Below the pieces are notes generated by a model that saw only the letters and a list, made by a program, of their open reading frames with translations, was not told where the DNA came from and did no database searches. This document shows positions 26,632 to 35,214 of a stretch of DNA of 64,000 nucleotides, piece by piece. The DNA is from JADGGV01 sp035715725 (GTDB lineage: Bacteria; Gemmatimonadota; Gemmatimonadetes; Longimicrobiales; RSA9): NCBI GenBank assembly GCA_035715725.1, contig DASTKT010000242.1:1-64000 (forward strand), given 5' to 3'. Within the stretch, counting starts at the first letter, position 1; each line of letters begins with the position of its first letter. Both the position numbers and the translations under genes were made by a program.

Positions 26632-28308
26632 ATGCAATTTCCGCCGATTCCGCGGTTCGCGCGCCGGGCCGCGGCCGTCTCCGGCCTGCTCGGGGTCCTC
26701 GTCCCGCTCGCGGCTTGCTCGGCGCGGGCGCAGCGCGCGCCGGAGCTGCTGCTCGTCGACGGCAAGGTCTTCACCGCCGACAGCACCCACCCCTGGGCCG
26801 AGGCGGTCGCGATCCGCGGCGAGCGCATCACGAGGGTCGGAACGACCGCGGAGATCCGCGCGCTCGCCGGCCCCGGCTCCCGCGTGATCGACGTCGGCGG
26901 CCGCGTGATCGCCCCCGGCTTCGACGACGCGCACGACCACGTGCACGGCGGCGAAGACCCCGGCGTCTTCGTGGAGCTGGGGACGCCACCCGCGGACCCG
27001 CCGGCGGCGACGGTGCTCGACTCGCTGCGCGCGGCCGCGGCCCGCGTCCCCGCCGGGACGTGGATCCAGGCCACCATCTTCCTCGCGGCGCTGAACGATG
27101 CGTCGCTCCGGCGCGCGGCGCTCGACCGCGTCGCCCCGCGCGATCCGGTCATGCTCTCGATGCCGACGGGGCACGGGCTGCTGCTCAACTCCGCCGCGAT
27201 GCGGGCGCTCGGCATCCGCGACTCGGAGCCCGATCCGTTCGGCGGCTGGTACGAGCGCGACGCGAGCGGCCGGCTCACCGGGCGACTCGACGAGTACGCC
27301 GGGTGGAGCGCCATCCGCACGCTCCGCTCGAGCCTCCCCGACAGCGTGATCGTCGCCGGCCTGCGGGCCTACGCGCGGCGCGAGCTGCGCTTCGGCATCA
27401 CCTCGGTGCAGGACATGGCCAGCTCGATGGACGCGGCGACGACGGTGCGCGTGTTCCGCGCGGCGCGCCTCCCGCTGCGCGTGCGGATCATCCGCTTCTC
27501 GATCCCGAGCGCGACCGGCCTCGAGGCGGCCGAGTGGGTCGGGGTGCCCGAGCACCCGGCGCCGAACGTCGTCGTCTCCGGGCGGAAGTGGATCCTGGAC
27601 GGCACGCCGGTCGAGCAGAACGCGCTCACCCGGCGCGGCTACCCGGGCCGTCCCGGCTGGTACGGGCGGCTGGATTTCCCGGTGGACAGCCTCCGCGCGA
27701 TGCTGGTGGACGCGTTGCGGCGGCGCGAGCAGGTGGCGTTCCACGCCGGCGACAGCGCGCAGGCGATCCTGATCGGGCTCATGGAGTCGCTGGCGCCGGA
27801 CTCCGCCTGGCGCCCGCTCCGCGTGCGCTTCGAGCACGGCATGGCCGGCGCCCCCGACCTGTGGGCGCGGGCGGCGGCGAAGGGGATCGTCGTCGTCGGA
27901 AACCTCCAGCTCCTCCCGCCACCGGAGGTCTCCCGGCACATGCCGCCCGTGCCGGCCGCGGCCGTCGTTCCGCAGGGCCTCGTGACCGGCCTCGGCTCCG
28001 ACGGCGAGCCGCGCAGCCCGTTCGTCGGGATGTACTACGCGCTCAGCTTCCCGCTGCGGCCGCCGCTCGACCGGGAGGCGCTGGTCCGCGCCTACACCGC
28101 CGGCTCGGCGTACGCCGAGTTCGCGGAGCGGGACAAGGGGACGCTGGCGCCGGGGAAGCTGGCCGATCTCGCGGTCCTCTCGCAGGACATCTTCACGGTG
28201 CCGGTGGAGGCGCTGCCCAGGACGGAGAGCGTGCTCACGCTCGTCGGCGGCAGGGTGGCGTACGACGCCGGGGTACTCGGCCGCCATGCGGCGGCGCCGG
28301 AGCGGTGA
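26632..28308 (+). CDS. YtcJ-type amidohydrolase, exported lipoprotein
   Basis: The 558-residue product is an amidohydrolase family 3 enzyme, a metal-dependent hydrolase of amide-type bonds. The N terminus carries a lipobox-like VPLAACS. The beta-sandwich start LLLVDGKVFTADSTHPWAEAVA and the metal-binding HxH motif in APGFDDAHDHVHGG identify the family. Further landmarks are VSGRKWILDGTPVEQNALT, HAGDSAQAI, FEHGMAG, GLGSDGEP and the C-terminal GTLAPGKLADLAVLSQD. The substrate cannot be told from sequence. The start at 26632 gives a compact signal; an in-frame ATG at 26572 would add 20 unsupported residues. Confidence 0.88.
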   Translation: MQFPPIPRFARRAAAVSGLLGVLVPLAACSARAQRAPELLLVDGKVFTADSTHPWAEAVAIRGERITRVGTTAEIRALAGPGSRVIDVGGRVIAPGFDDAHDHVHGGEDPGVFVELGTPPADPPAATVLDSLRAAAARVPAGTWIQATIFLAALNDASLRRAALDRVAPRDPVMLSMPTGHGLLLNSAAMRALGIRDSEPDPFGGWYERDASGRLTGRLDEYAGWSAIRTLRSSLPDSVIVAGLRAYARRELRFGITSVQDMASSMDAATTVRVFRAARLPLRVRIIRFSIPSATGLEAAEWVGVPEHPAPNVVVSGRKWILDGTPVEQNALTRRGYPGRPGWYGRLDFPVDSLRAMLVDALRRREQVAFHAGDSAQAILIGLMESLAPDSAWRPLRVRFEHGMAGAPDLWARAAAKGIVVVGNLQLLPPPEVSRHMPPVPAAAVVPQGLVTGLGSDGEPRSPFVGMYYALSFPLRPPLDREALVRAYTAGSAYAEFAERDKGTLAPGKLADLAVLSQDIFTVPVEALPRTESVLTLVGGRVAYDAGVLGRHAAAPER

Positions 28309-28329
28309 AGCGACCGGGAGCGGCGCGCC

Positions 28330-30975
28330 TCACTCCGCCCGGAGCGCAGCGACCGGATCCAGCCGCGCGGCGCGGCGCGCAGGCACCCACGTCGCGAGGA
28401 GCGCCGCGGCCGCGAGCACGGCGAGCACCACGGCGAACGTCAGCGGGTCGCCCGGCCCCACGCCGAAGAGGAGCCCTCGGATGAGCCGCATCAGCGGGAT
28501 CGCCGCGAGCAGCCCCGCCGCGGCCCCGATGCCGAGCATCGTCGCCGACTGGCGGAGCACGGTCAGGAACACCCGGCCGCCGCTCGCGCCCAGCGCCATG
28601 CGCACGCCGATCTCGCGCGTGCGCCGGGCGACGGCGAAGGCGGTCACGCCGTAGACCCCGACGGCCGCGAGGAGGAGCGTCAGCGTGGCGAAGGCGCCGA
28701 CCAGGACGGCGCTGAAGCGGTTCGCGGCCGTCTTCTCCGATCGCAGCGAGCCGAAGCCCCGGACGTTCGAGACCGCCAGCTGCGGGTCCAGCGCGTGGAT
28801 CGCGGCGCGCGCCGGCCCGATCAGCGCCTCGGACTCCCCGCCGGTGCGCAGCACGAGCGTCATGCGACGCCGGGTCGTCACGTCCTGGGCGAAGGGGAAG
28901 TAGATCATCGGCTCCGCCGGCGTCGCGGGGCCGAAGTGGTGCACGTCGCCCACCACGCCGGCCACCTCCCACTCCCGGCCGAACGTCCGGACGCGCGCGC
29001 CGACGGCACCGCCGTCCGGCCACCACCGCTCGGCCAACGCGCGGCTGATCACGACGACTCCCGGCGCATCCGCCCGGTCACGCGCCTCGAAGTCCCGCCC
29101 CTCCAGGACGGGGATGCGGATCGCCTCGAAGTAGCCCGGCGCGACCGTCGCGTTCAGCGCCTCCGGCGCCTCGCCGGGGCGCGGCTCCGGCCGGCCGAGG
29201 ATCCGCAGGTTCGTGCGGCTCGAGGACCGGCCGAGCGGGAGGCGGTCGATCGCGCCCACGCCCTGCACATCCGGGAGCGCGCCCAGGCGACGCCGCGCCT
29301 CGTCCAGGAAGCGCGCGGCGTCCAGGCGCGCCGGATACCGGTCCGGCGGGAGCATGAGGTCCAGCGTCAGCAGCCGCCTCGCCTCGAAGCCGAGGTCCAC
29401 CCGCACCAGCTCCCGGAAGCTGCGCAGCAGCAACCCCGCGCCGGCGAGGAGCGTGACGGCCAGGCCGACCTCGACCGCGACCAGCACCCCGTGCGTGCGG
29501 CGGGTCGCGCGCTCGCTCGCCAGCCCGCGGCTCGACGCGAGCGTCCCGCGCAGGTCGGCGCGCGAGACGCGCAGCGCCGGCGCGAGCCCGAAGAGCAGCC
29601 CCGTCGCGAGCGAGACCGCGAGAGCGAAGGCGAGCATGGGCGCGTCCACCCCGGCCTCGTGGATCCGCGGCAGCTCCGCAGGCGCCGCGGCGAGCAGCAC
29701 GTTCAGCCCCGCCCAGGCGAAGAGCGCGCCCACCACGCCGCCGCCCGCGGCCAGCACCAGGCTCTCGGTCAGGATCTGCCGCACGATGCGCCCGCGCCCG
29801 GCGCCCAGCGCGGCGCGCACGGTCAGCTCGTGCTCGCGCGTCGAGAGCCGGGCCAGCAGCAGCGCCGCGATGTTCACGCATGCGACCAGCAGCACCACGC
29901 CGACGGCGGCGAGGAACGCCAACAGCTCCGGACGGAGCGGCGCGACGATCCGCTCCCGCAACGACTCGACGTGCGCAGACTCACCCGGCGAGACGAGCCC
30001 GCGCTCCACCTGCGCCGCGACGCGCCCGGACAGCTCCGCCGCGGCCGCGGCCGGCGTCACGCCCGGCGCGAGGCGGCCGATCACGAGGAACTTCCGCTCG
30101 TCGCGCAGGCCGCCGATCGTCCCCACGTTCACGTAGACGCCCGTCGGCCAGGCCAGCCATCCCTTCTCCACACGCACCGCGGGCGGGAACGTGAACCCCG
30201 CCGGCAGCACGCCCACCACCTCGTGCGGTGCCCCGCCGACCTGGATCGTCCGCCCCACGATCGCCGGATCGCCGCCGAAGACGCGCCGCCAGAACCCGTA
30301 GTCGAGCATCACCCGCGGCGGGCCGCCCGGCCGGTCGTCCTCCGGCACGAAGCCGCGCCCCAGCACCGGGCGCACGCCGAGCGTCGGCAGCAGCGACGCC
30401 GAGATCGCCAGCGCCTCGGTCAGCATCGGCTCCGAGCCGCCCGACACCGTGAGATAGGTCAACATGTACGCGCCCACGGACGCGAAGGACCGGCTCTCCG
30501 CCCACTCCTGGTACGCCCAGCGGACGGCGGAGACGCCCTCGTCGTCCGCTCCCGCGCTCGACCACACCGCCACCAGGCGCTCCGGATCCCGGAACGGGAG
30601 CGGGCGCAGCAGCGCCGCGTCCACCACGCTGAACACCGCCGTGCTCGCGCCGATGCCGAGGCCGAGCGTGAGCACCGCCACGGCCGCGAAGCCGGGGTTG
30701 CGGCGGAGCTGGCGCAGCGCATGGCGCAAATCCCGGCCGAGCTCCTCGATCAGCCGGGTGCCGCGGGCGTCACGGACTTCCTCCTTCGTCCTCTCCGTGC
30801 CCCCGAACGCGAGGAGCGCGCGGCGACGAGCCTCCTCCGGGCTCAGCCCATCGCGGGCGTTCCGCTCCACCTCCATCTCGAGATGGAACGCCAGCTCCTC
30901 CTGCAGCTCCCGCTCCTCGCGCGAGCGGAACACCAGGGCGCGCAGCCGCTCGGTCACCTCCGACCAGACGCTCAC
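28330..30975 (-). CDS. Orphan MacB/FtsX-type ABC permease (ADOP)
   Basis: The 881-residue membrane protein has the acidobacterial duplicated orphan permease layout: a short N-terminal helical domain (residues 1-60), then two MacB-type periplasmic domains, each followed by FtsX-like membrane segments. The first transmembrane helix follows LRHALRQLRRNPGFAAVAVLTLGLGIGAS, and the FtsX blocks end in LLARLSTREHELTVRAALGA and FAVARRTREIGVRMALGA. No ATPase gene is adjacent, as usual for this family. Translation starts at GTG 30975, overlapping the PadR stop as GTGA, so the two are coupled. A role in export or envelope stress is inferred only. Confidence 0.9.
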   Translation of the reverse strand: MSVWSEVTERLRALVFRSREERELQEELAFHLEMEVERNARDGLSPEEARRRALLAFGGTERTKEEVRDARGTRLIEELGRDLRHALRQLRRNPGFAAVAVLTLGLGIGASTAVFSVVDAALLRPLPFRDPERLVAVWSSAGADDEGVSAVRWAYQEWAESRSFASVGAYMLTYLTVSGGSEPMLTEALAISASLLPTLGVRPVLGRGFVPEDDRPGGPPRVMLDYGFWRRVFGGDPAIVGRTIQVGGAPHEVVGVLPAGFTFPPAVRVEKGWLAWPTGVYVNVGTIGGLRDERKFLVIGRLAPGVTPAAAAAELSGRVAAQVERGLVSPGESAHVESLRERIVAPLRPELLAFLAAVGVVLLVACVNIAALLLARLSTREHELTVRAALGAGRGRIVRQILTESLVLAAGGGVVGALFAWAGLNVLLAAAPAELPRIHEAGVDAPMLAFALAVSLATGLLFGLAPALRVSRADLRGTLASSRGLASERATRRTHGVLVAVEVGLAVTLLAGAGLLLRSFRELVRVDLGFEARRLLTLDLMLPPDRYPARLDAARFLDEARRRLGALPDVQGVGAIDRLPLGRSSSRTNLRILGRPEPRPGEAPEALNATVAPGYFEAIRIPVLEGRDFEARDRADAPGVVVISRALAERWWPDGGAVGARVRTFGREWEVAGVVGDVHHFGPATPAEPMIYFPFAQDVTTRRRMTLVLRTGGESEALIGPARAAIHALDPQLAVSNVRGFGSLRSEKTAANRFSAVLVGAFATLTLLLAAVGVYGVTAFAVARRTREIGVRMALGASGGRVFLTVLRQSATMLGIGAAAGLLAAIPLMRLIRGLLFGVGPGDPLTFAVVLAVLAAAALLATWVPARRAARLDPVAALRAE

Positions 30976-31319
30976 GCGGTGCCGCCCTGCCAGCCGAGCA
31001 CCCAGTTCACCGCCGAAGAGGAGCGATCCCACGCCGCCCGCTCCGCCTCGAGCTGCCGCTCGCCGGCCGGCGTCAGCAGATAGTAGCGCGCCCGCCGGTT
31101 GTGCTCCGTCACCCGCCACTCCGAGCGGATCCACCCCTTCCGCTTCATCCGCTGCAGCGCCGGATAGAGCGAGCCCTGCGGCACGTCCAGCACCTCCCGC
31201 GACATCTGCCGGATGCGCTGGCTGATCCCCCAGCCGTGCATCGGCTCGAGCGACAAGGTCTTCAGGACGAGGAGCTCCAGCGTGCCCTGGAGCAGCTCGG
31301 AGCGGTCGGCGGGCGTCAT
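30972..31319 (-). CDS. PadR-family transcriptional regulator
   Basis: The 115-residue protein is a winged-helix regulator of the PadR family. LLQGTLELLVLKTLSLEPMHGWGISQRI forms the first helices. Recognition-helix and wing segments follow in LDVPQGSLYPALQRMKRKGWIRSEW and in NRRARYYLLTPAGERQLEAE. AAGGAG precedes the ATG. It is translationally coupled to the orphan permease and most likely represses that two-gene operon in response to a small molecule. The pairing of PadR with such permeases is a known recurrent arrangement. Confidence 0.92.
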   Translation of the reverse strand: MTPADRSELLQGTLELLVLKTLSLEPMHGWGISQRIRQMSREVLDVPQGSLYPALQRMKRKGWIRSEWRVTEHNRRARYYLLTPAGERQLEAERAAWDRSSSAVNWVLGWQGGTA

Positions 31320-31626
31320 CGGGCTCTCCTTCAGATCGTCTGGAGAAGAATGCCGCGGGCCACCTACGGCGTCAAGACAGACGGGCGGGCTAGAGGCGGC
31401 GGGGCAAGCGGCTGAGGCGTGGCCGGGTGAGCCGTTGTCTCGGCTCATGGCGGCCTCGGTCACACGTGGAAGCGCGCGTGGCCGGGGCTCACGGCTGCCC
31501 CGGCGGGTCCGTCGACGCGTAGGTGGGCCCGGACGCGGTCGGGCCGGCCCGTCGGCCGGCCTCCCGGCGCGCACCGCGAGCCCCGCCGCCCAGGCGGGGC
31601 CGGCCGACGCGCCTCGCGGGGTCGAA

Positions 31627-31744
31627 TTGCCGTCAAAGCCGCAAGGGTGCACTCCTGCGGAGATCCTTGCAGCCTTTACCACGATTATTGCCGTAAACCC
31701 CGCAAGCGTCTCCGCGGCGGCGGCGCGTGCGGGGTTTACGGCAA
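31627..31744. repeat. Two tandem hairpin elements around TTGCCGTAAAC
   Basis: A motif TTGCCGTCAAAGCCGCAAG (31627-31645) recurs as TTGCCGTAAACCCCGCAAG (31688-31706, 16 of 19 bases). Each is followed by an inverted partner. For the second unit the pair is perfect over 17 bp (31688-31704 with 31728-31744). For the first unit the partner near 31665-31680 is degenerate. The result is two side-by-side hairpins with a 61-bp period. It lies in the 870-base spacer upstream of padR, where I see no gene. Confidence 0.6.
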
Positions 31745-31844
31745 GGATTCCGGCGTTCGCGACGGGCGGAGCGCTTCCCGACCGGGGCGACCGCAGGAGC
31801 AGGTCGGACCGAACCCCGGTGAAGCCGTTTCCTTCCCGGCCCGG

Positions 31845-31915
31845 CCGTGGTTCCGATCGTGGTCCCGGTCCCGTTCCCGACCATACGGCTCGGGAACCGA
31901 ACCGCGGCCGGGACC
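31845..31915. repeat. Inverted GGTCCC/GTTCCC hexamer island
   Basis: GTTCC, GGTCCC and GTTCCC units (about 31845-31880) face GGGAAC and GGGACC units (about 31891-31915). The arrangement is like the island at 8735, although the flanking genes here are not convergent. Confidence 0.5.
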
Positions 31916-32074
31916 GCCAACGCGTCAGCCGGCTGATGTATCGACACGCGTCGTGTGCGGAGGGATTCCTCCGCCAGTTCGAGGCCGCGCGCCGTAAGCA
32001 TTCGCCGCTCCCCCGGCTGGGCAACGAGCGCGCGACGAATCAGGATGCCGAGCGGTGGCAGATGGTTCGGCCAG

Positions 32075-32138
32075 CAACGTTGCCGCTACCTGCCGATTCC
32101 ATCGACGGGCGTTGCCAACAATGTTGCCGATACCTGCC
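32075..32138 (+). repeat. Two 20-bp direct repeats, 44-bp spacing
   Basis: CAACGTTGCCGCTACCTGCC (32075-32094) recurs with two changes at 32119-32138. Each contains a small AACGTT or AATGTT core. They sit just past the GH27 stop codon. Function is unknown. Confidence 0.55.
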
Positions 32139-32189
32139 AAATAGCGAAGCCCGCGAGCTACCGATGTGGCCGCCCTCCGCCTCCCGCCC

Positions 32190-34256
32190 TCACTCCACCG
32201 GCGTGACCCTGACGAACACCGTCCCGTGCCGCGGGACCATGCTCGAGAACCCGTCCGCGTACTCGCCGAGGTCGCGCTGGCGCCAGAGATCGCGGACCTT
32301 CTGCTTGCCGCTGACGCCGAGGTCGGACCACCTCACGCTCACCTTCATGTCCATCTCGTCGCGGTTGAAGAGGCCGACGGCCAGGGAGCCGTCCGCGAGC
32401 GGCCGCGCCCAGACCTCGAGCTCGCCGTCCTTGGCCACGCGGTCGGCGGCGTGGCCGAGCGCGTCCTGGTGGACCGCGAGCACCTCGTCGTTCGTCACGA
32501 GGCCCAGGTCGAAGTCGTCCATCTGCGCGATGTCGTTGCCGAGCAGGAGCGGCGCGGCGAGGAGCGTCCAGAGCGTGATGTGCACGTACTGCTCGTTGGG
32601 CGTGAGCCTGGAGTCGCGCAGGCGCGGGCCCCAGCCGAGCTTGCCGATGACGAGCATGTCGGGGTCGTTCCAATGGCCGGGGCCGGCGTAGCGGGAGTGC
32701 CCGACCTGCTGGAAGCCGATGCCGTCCATGCTCTCCCAGGTGTCGGTGATGTCGCCGGTGGTGCGCCAGGAGTTCCCGCGGACGTCCGGCCCCGCGCCCC
32801 ACTCCCACACGTCGCCCCAGCCGTACTGGCACAGGCTGTAGAGGATGTCGCGCTCCACCTGGTCGAGCGCGCTCCGCCCCACCCGGTACGGACGCTGGAG
32901 CACCGGGAGCTGCCGCGTCGTCTCGCCGTCGGCGAGCACGCTGGAGTAGCCGCACCAGTCGTACTTGATGTAGTCGACGCCCCAGCCGGCGAACGTGCGG
33001 AAATCCTGCAGCTCGTGCTGCCAGCTCGCCTCGAGCCGCTGGCACGTCGTGGGGCCGGGGCCGGTGTAGATCCCGAACTTCAGGCCCTTCGCGTGGATGT
33101 AGTCGCCCAGCGCCTTCATGTCCGGGAACTTGTGGTTCGTCAGGATGGTCCCGTCCGGCGCGCGCGTCGGCCCCTCGTTCAGCGGATCCTCCGCCCGCGT
33201 GGCGCGCTCCCAGCCATCATCCAGGTTGATGTACGTGAAGCCGTGGTCGGCGAGCCCCTGCGCCACCATCGCGTCCGCCGCCGCGCGCGCCAGCTCGTCG
33301 CTCACCGCGCGCCCGTACGCGTTCCAGCTGTTCCACCCCAGCGCCGGCGTCAGCGAGAGCGTGCCCTCGGCGACGAACGTGAACGCCTTCGTCGCCGTGC
33401 CGAGCGAGTTCCGGGCGTGGAACGTCACCGGATAGCGGCCTCGCCGCGCGATCCGCCCCGCGATGATCCCCGTCGCCGGATCGAGCGTCAGCCCGCGGGG
33501 CAGGTTCGTCGCCGAGTACGTGATCGGCCGCGCCCCCGTGACCGGGATCCGGTAGAGCACGTCGTGGCCCGGCGTCACGCCCGTCACGGAGGGCCCGTTG
33601 ATGCGCGGCTCCGGCCCCGCCTTCGGCGTGAGCACGGTGCGCGGCTCGAGCGGGATCGCGATCGCCGCCGGGGGCGCGCCGCTCACCTCGAAGTACGCCT
33701 CCGCCCAGTTCGCCGCCACCGGGCGCGAGCCCTGCACCGGCTTCACCTGAAGAACCAGCGTCTGCACCCCGTGAACATCCACGCTCAGCCGCTCCGCTGC
33801 GTCCCCCCGCGCGAGCGGCTTCGAGACGCGCAGGACGCGACCATCGCCCAGCACGCGGAACACCACCGGCACCGGCGGCGGAACCGGGATGTTCCGGCCG
33901 GACGGGGGCTGCGGCGGAGCATTGTCGTCCGCGCCCACCAGCGCCTCGAACCGCTCGGCGCCGCCGCCCAGGCGCACGAACAGCACGCTGTTCGCGCGCG
34001 TCCCCACCCCCTCCGCGTACACCTGGCCGCCGATCCGGAGCGGATTGCCGTCGACGGAGAGGTTCACGCGCGCCGCCGCCACCGCCTCCCTACCCCGCCC
34101 GGGCTGCACCTTCATCTTCGTGAGATCGAGCGACGCCAGCGCCACACGCGCGCTCGGCGGCGCCGGCGAGGCCGCCGCCAGCAGCGGCAGGAGGAGCAGC
34201 GTCGCGGCGCTCGCGCGCCGGCCGGCGCGCGAAAGGAGTGCGGCTCGCCCGGGCAT
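32190..34256 (-). CDS. GH27 alpha-galactosidase with NPCBM-like domain, exported
   Basis: The 688-residue secreted enzyme should release terminal alpha-galactose, or alpha/beta-L-arabinopyranose as some members do. After a Sec signal, an NPCBM-like carbohydrate-binding domain spans about residues 45-190 (GGQVYAEGVGTRANSVLFVRLG). An Ig-like putative domain follows (ITYSATNLPRGLTLDPATGIIAG). The GH27 barrel starts near residue 300 (LTPALGWNSWNAYG). The nucleophile aspartate is in YIKYDWCGY near 430, and the acid/base is in GHWNDPDMLV near 530. The start at 34256 yields a clean signal peptide. A GATAC-type operator candidate lies 38 bases upstream, placing it in the arabinose regulon. GH27 members with arabinopyranosidase activity would fit that setting. 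Confidence 0.9.
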   Translation of the reverse strand: MPGRAALLSRAGRRASAATLLLLPLLAAASPAPPSARVALASLDLTKMKVQPGRGREAVAAARVNLSVDGNPLRIGGQVYAEGVGTRANSVLFVRLGGGAERFEALVGADDNAPPQPPSGRNIPVPPPVPVVFRVLGDGRVLRVSKPLARGDAAERLSVDVHGVQTLVLQVKPVQGSRPVAANWAEAYFEVSGAPPAAIAIPLEPRTVLTPKAGPEPRINGPSVTGVTPGHDVLYRIPVTGARPITYSATNLPRGLTLDPATGIIAGRIARRGRYPVTFHARNSLGTATKAFTFVAEGTLSLTPALGWNSWNAYGRAVSDELARAAADAMVAQGLADHGFTYINLDDGWERATRAEDPLNEGPTRAPDGTILTNHKFPDMKALGDYIHAKGLKFGIYTGPGPTTCQRLEASWQHELQDFRTFAGWGVDYIKYDWCGYSSVLADGETTRQLPVLQRPYRVGRSALDQVERDILYSLCQYGWGDVWEWGAGPDVRGNSWRTTGDITDTWESMDGIGFQQVGHSRYAGPGHWNDPDMLVIGKLGWGPRLRDSRLTPNEQYVHITLWTLLAAPLLLGNDIAQMDDFDLGLVTNDEVLAVHQDALGHAADRVAKDGELEVWARPLADGSLAVGLFNRDEMDMKVSVRWSDLGVSGKQKVRDLWRQRDLGEYADGFSSMVPRHGTVFVRVTPVE

Positions 34257-34293
34257 GTCGCCCTCTCCGTCGGGGTCGCGGTGCGGGGCCTGA

Positions 34294-34310
34294 TCGTATC
34301 CATTATCCAA
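34294..34310 (-). promoter_or_regulatory. Shared operator candidate, GH27 gene
   Basis: On the gene strand the site reads TTGGATAATGGATACGA, with the next base completing TACGAT, a possible -10 box about 30 bases before a plausible transcript start. It aligns over all 17 positions with the element before the GH127 gene. Confidence 0.5.
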
Positions 34311-34419
34311 GCTGCCCCGCCACGAGCCCGGGCGCAACCCCGCGGACGGCGCACCGCCCGCTACAGCGCGGCCCGCCGCCGCGGCGCCCCCGCCGCGCGG
34401 CCGAAGCTCGAGCGGCGGG

Positions 34420-35079
34420 CTAGACCATCGGAGTCACATGGAAGGCGCACTCGTGCAGCGCCGTGACGCCGCGTTCCGCGAAGCGCGGCTCGTCCGCGAG
34501 GATCGACTCGCACGCGAGCCGGCGGACCGACCCGCGGCGGCCGTAGAGCCGCTCGACTTCGTCCGGAGGGACGGAGAACGGCGGCCCCTCCATCTGTTCC
34601 TGCGGATAATCGAGCGTCACCAGCAGCATCGGCGTGCCCGGCGGCAGGATGGCGGCCATGTGCGCCGCGTACCGCTCGCGCAGCGCGGGAGGCAAGGCGA
34701 CGAGCGCCGCCCGGTCGTAGACGGCCCTCACCTGCGCGACGGCCTCGGCCGTCAGGTCGAAGAAGTCGCCGCGGAGGATCCGGATGCCGCCGGCCTCGCT
34801 GACCTCGAGCTTCCCCTGCCGCGACCGCTCGGGGACCAGGTGGTTCTCGGCGAAGAACGACGCGACCGCCAACGGGCTCAGCTCCACGCCCACGACCGGA
34901 TGACCGTGCGCGCGCAGCCAGCGCATGTCCACGCTCTTCCCGCACAGCGGCACGAACACCGGATCGCCCGCGGCGATCCCGAGCGTCGGCCAGAAGCGCG
35001 GCAGGTTCCCGTTGACGGCCTGCTGGTCGAAGCCGGTCTCCCGTCGCTCCCAGCGGTTGAGCCAGAATTCCTCGTCCAT
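34420..35079 (-). CDS. Thiopurine S-methyltransferase-like protein
   Basis: The 219-residue product belongs to the TPMT class of SAM-dependent methyltransferases. The N-terminal family signature FWLNRWERRETGFDQQAVN is clear. FVPLCGKSVDMRWLRAHGH and VVGVELSPLAV form the SAM-binding site. ILRGDFFDL and YDRAALVALPPALRERYAAH follow as usual. Bacterial members methylate thiols or detoxify selenium and tellurium oxyanions. AGGAGG before the ATG is near perfect. The length is the family norm. It is divergent from the unknown gene at 35215. Confidence 0.9.
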   Translation of the reverse strand: MDEEFWLNRWERRETGFDQQAVNGNLPRFWPTLGIAAGDPVFVPLCGKSVDMRWLRAHGHPVVGVELSPLAVASFFAENHLVPERSRQGKLEVSEAGGIRILRGDFFDLTAEAVAQVRAVYDRAALVALPPALRERYAAHMAAILPPGTPMLLVTLDYPQEQMEGPPFSVPPDEVERLYGRRGSVRRLACESILADEPRFAERGVTALHECAFHVTPMV

Positions 35080-35214
35080 TGCAGGCCTCCTGTGGTGCGA
35101 CCGTCGCCCGGCGACGCGCCATCGACCCCGGCACCCCGGCACCCCAGCACGCTCCGGGGTAGTTACGGTAGCCGGCATCGCGGCGGCCGCCGGAACCCGA
35201 CTCCCCGGATCCCG

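Noticed and set aside
31213..32691. 492-residue plus-strand frame across the padR-GH27 spacer
   Set aside because: It covers antisense padR, several inverted repeats and part of GH27. The product is of low complexity without domain-like patterning.
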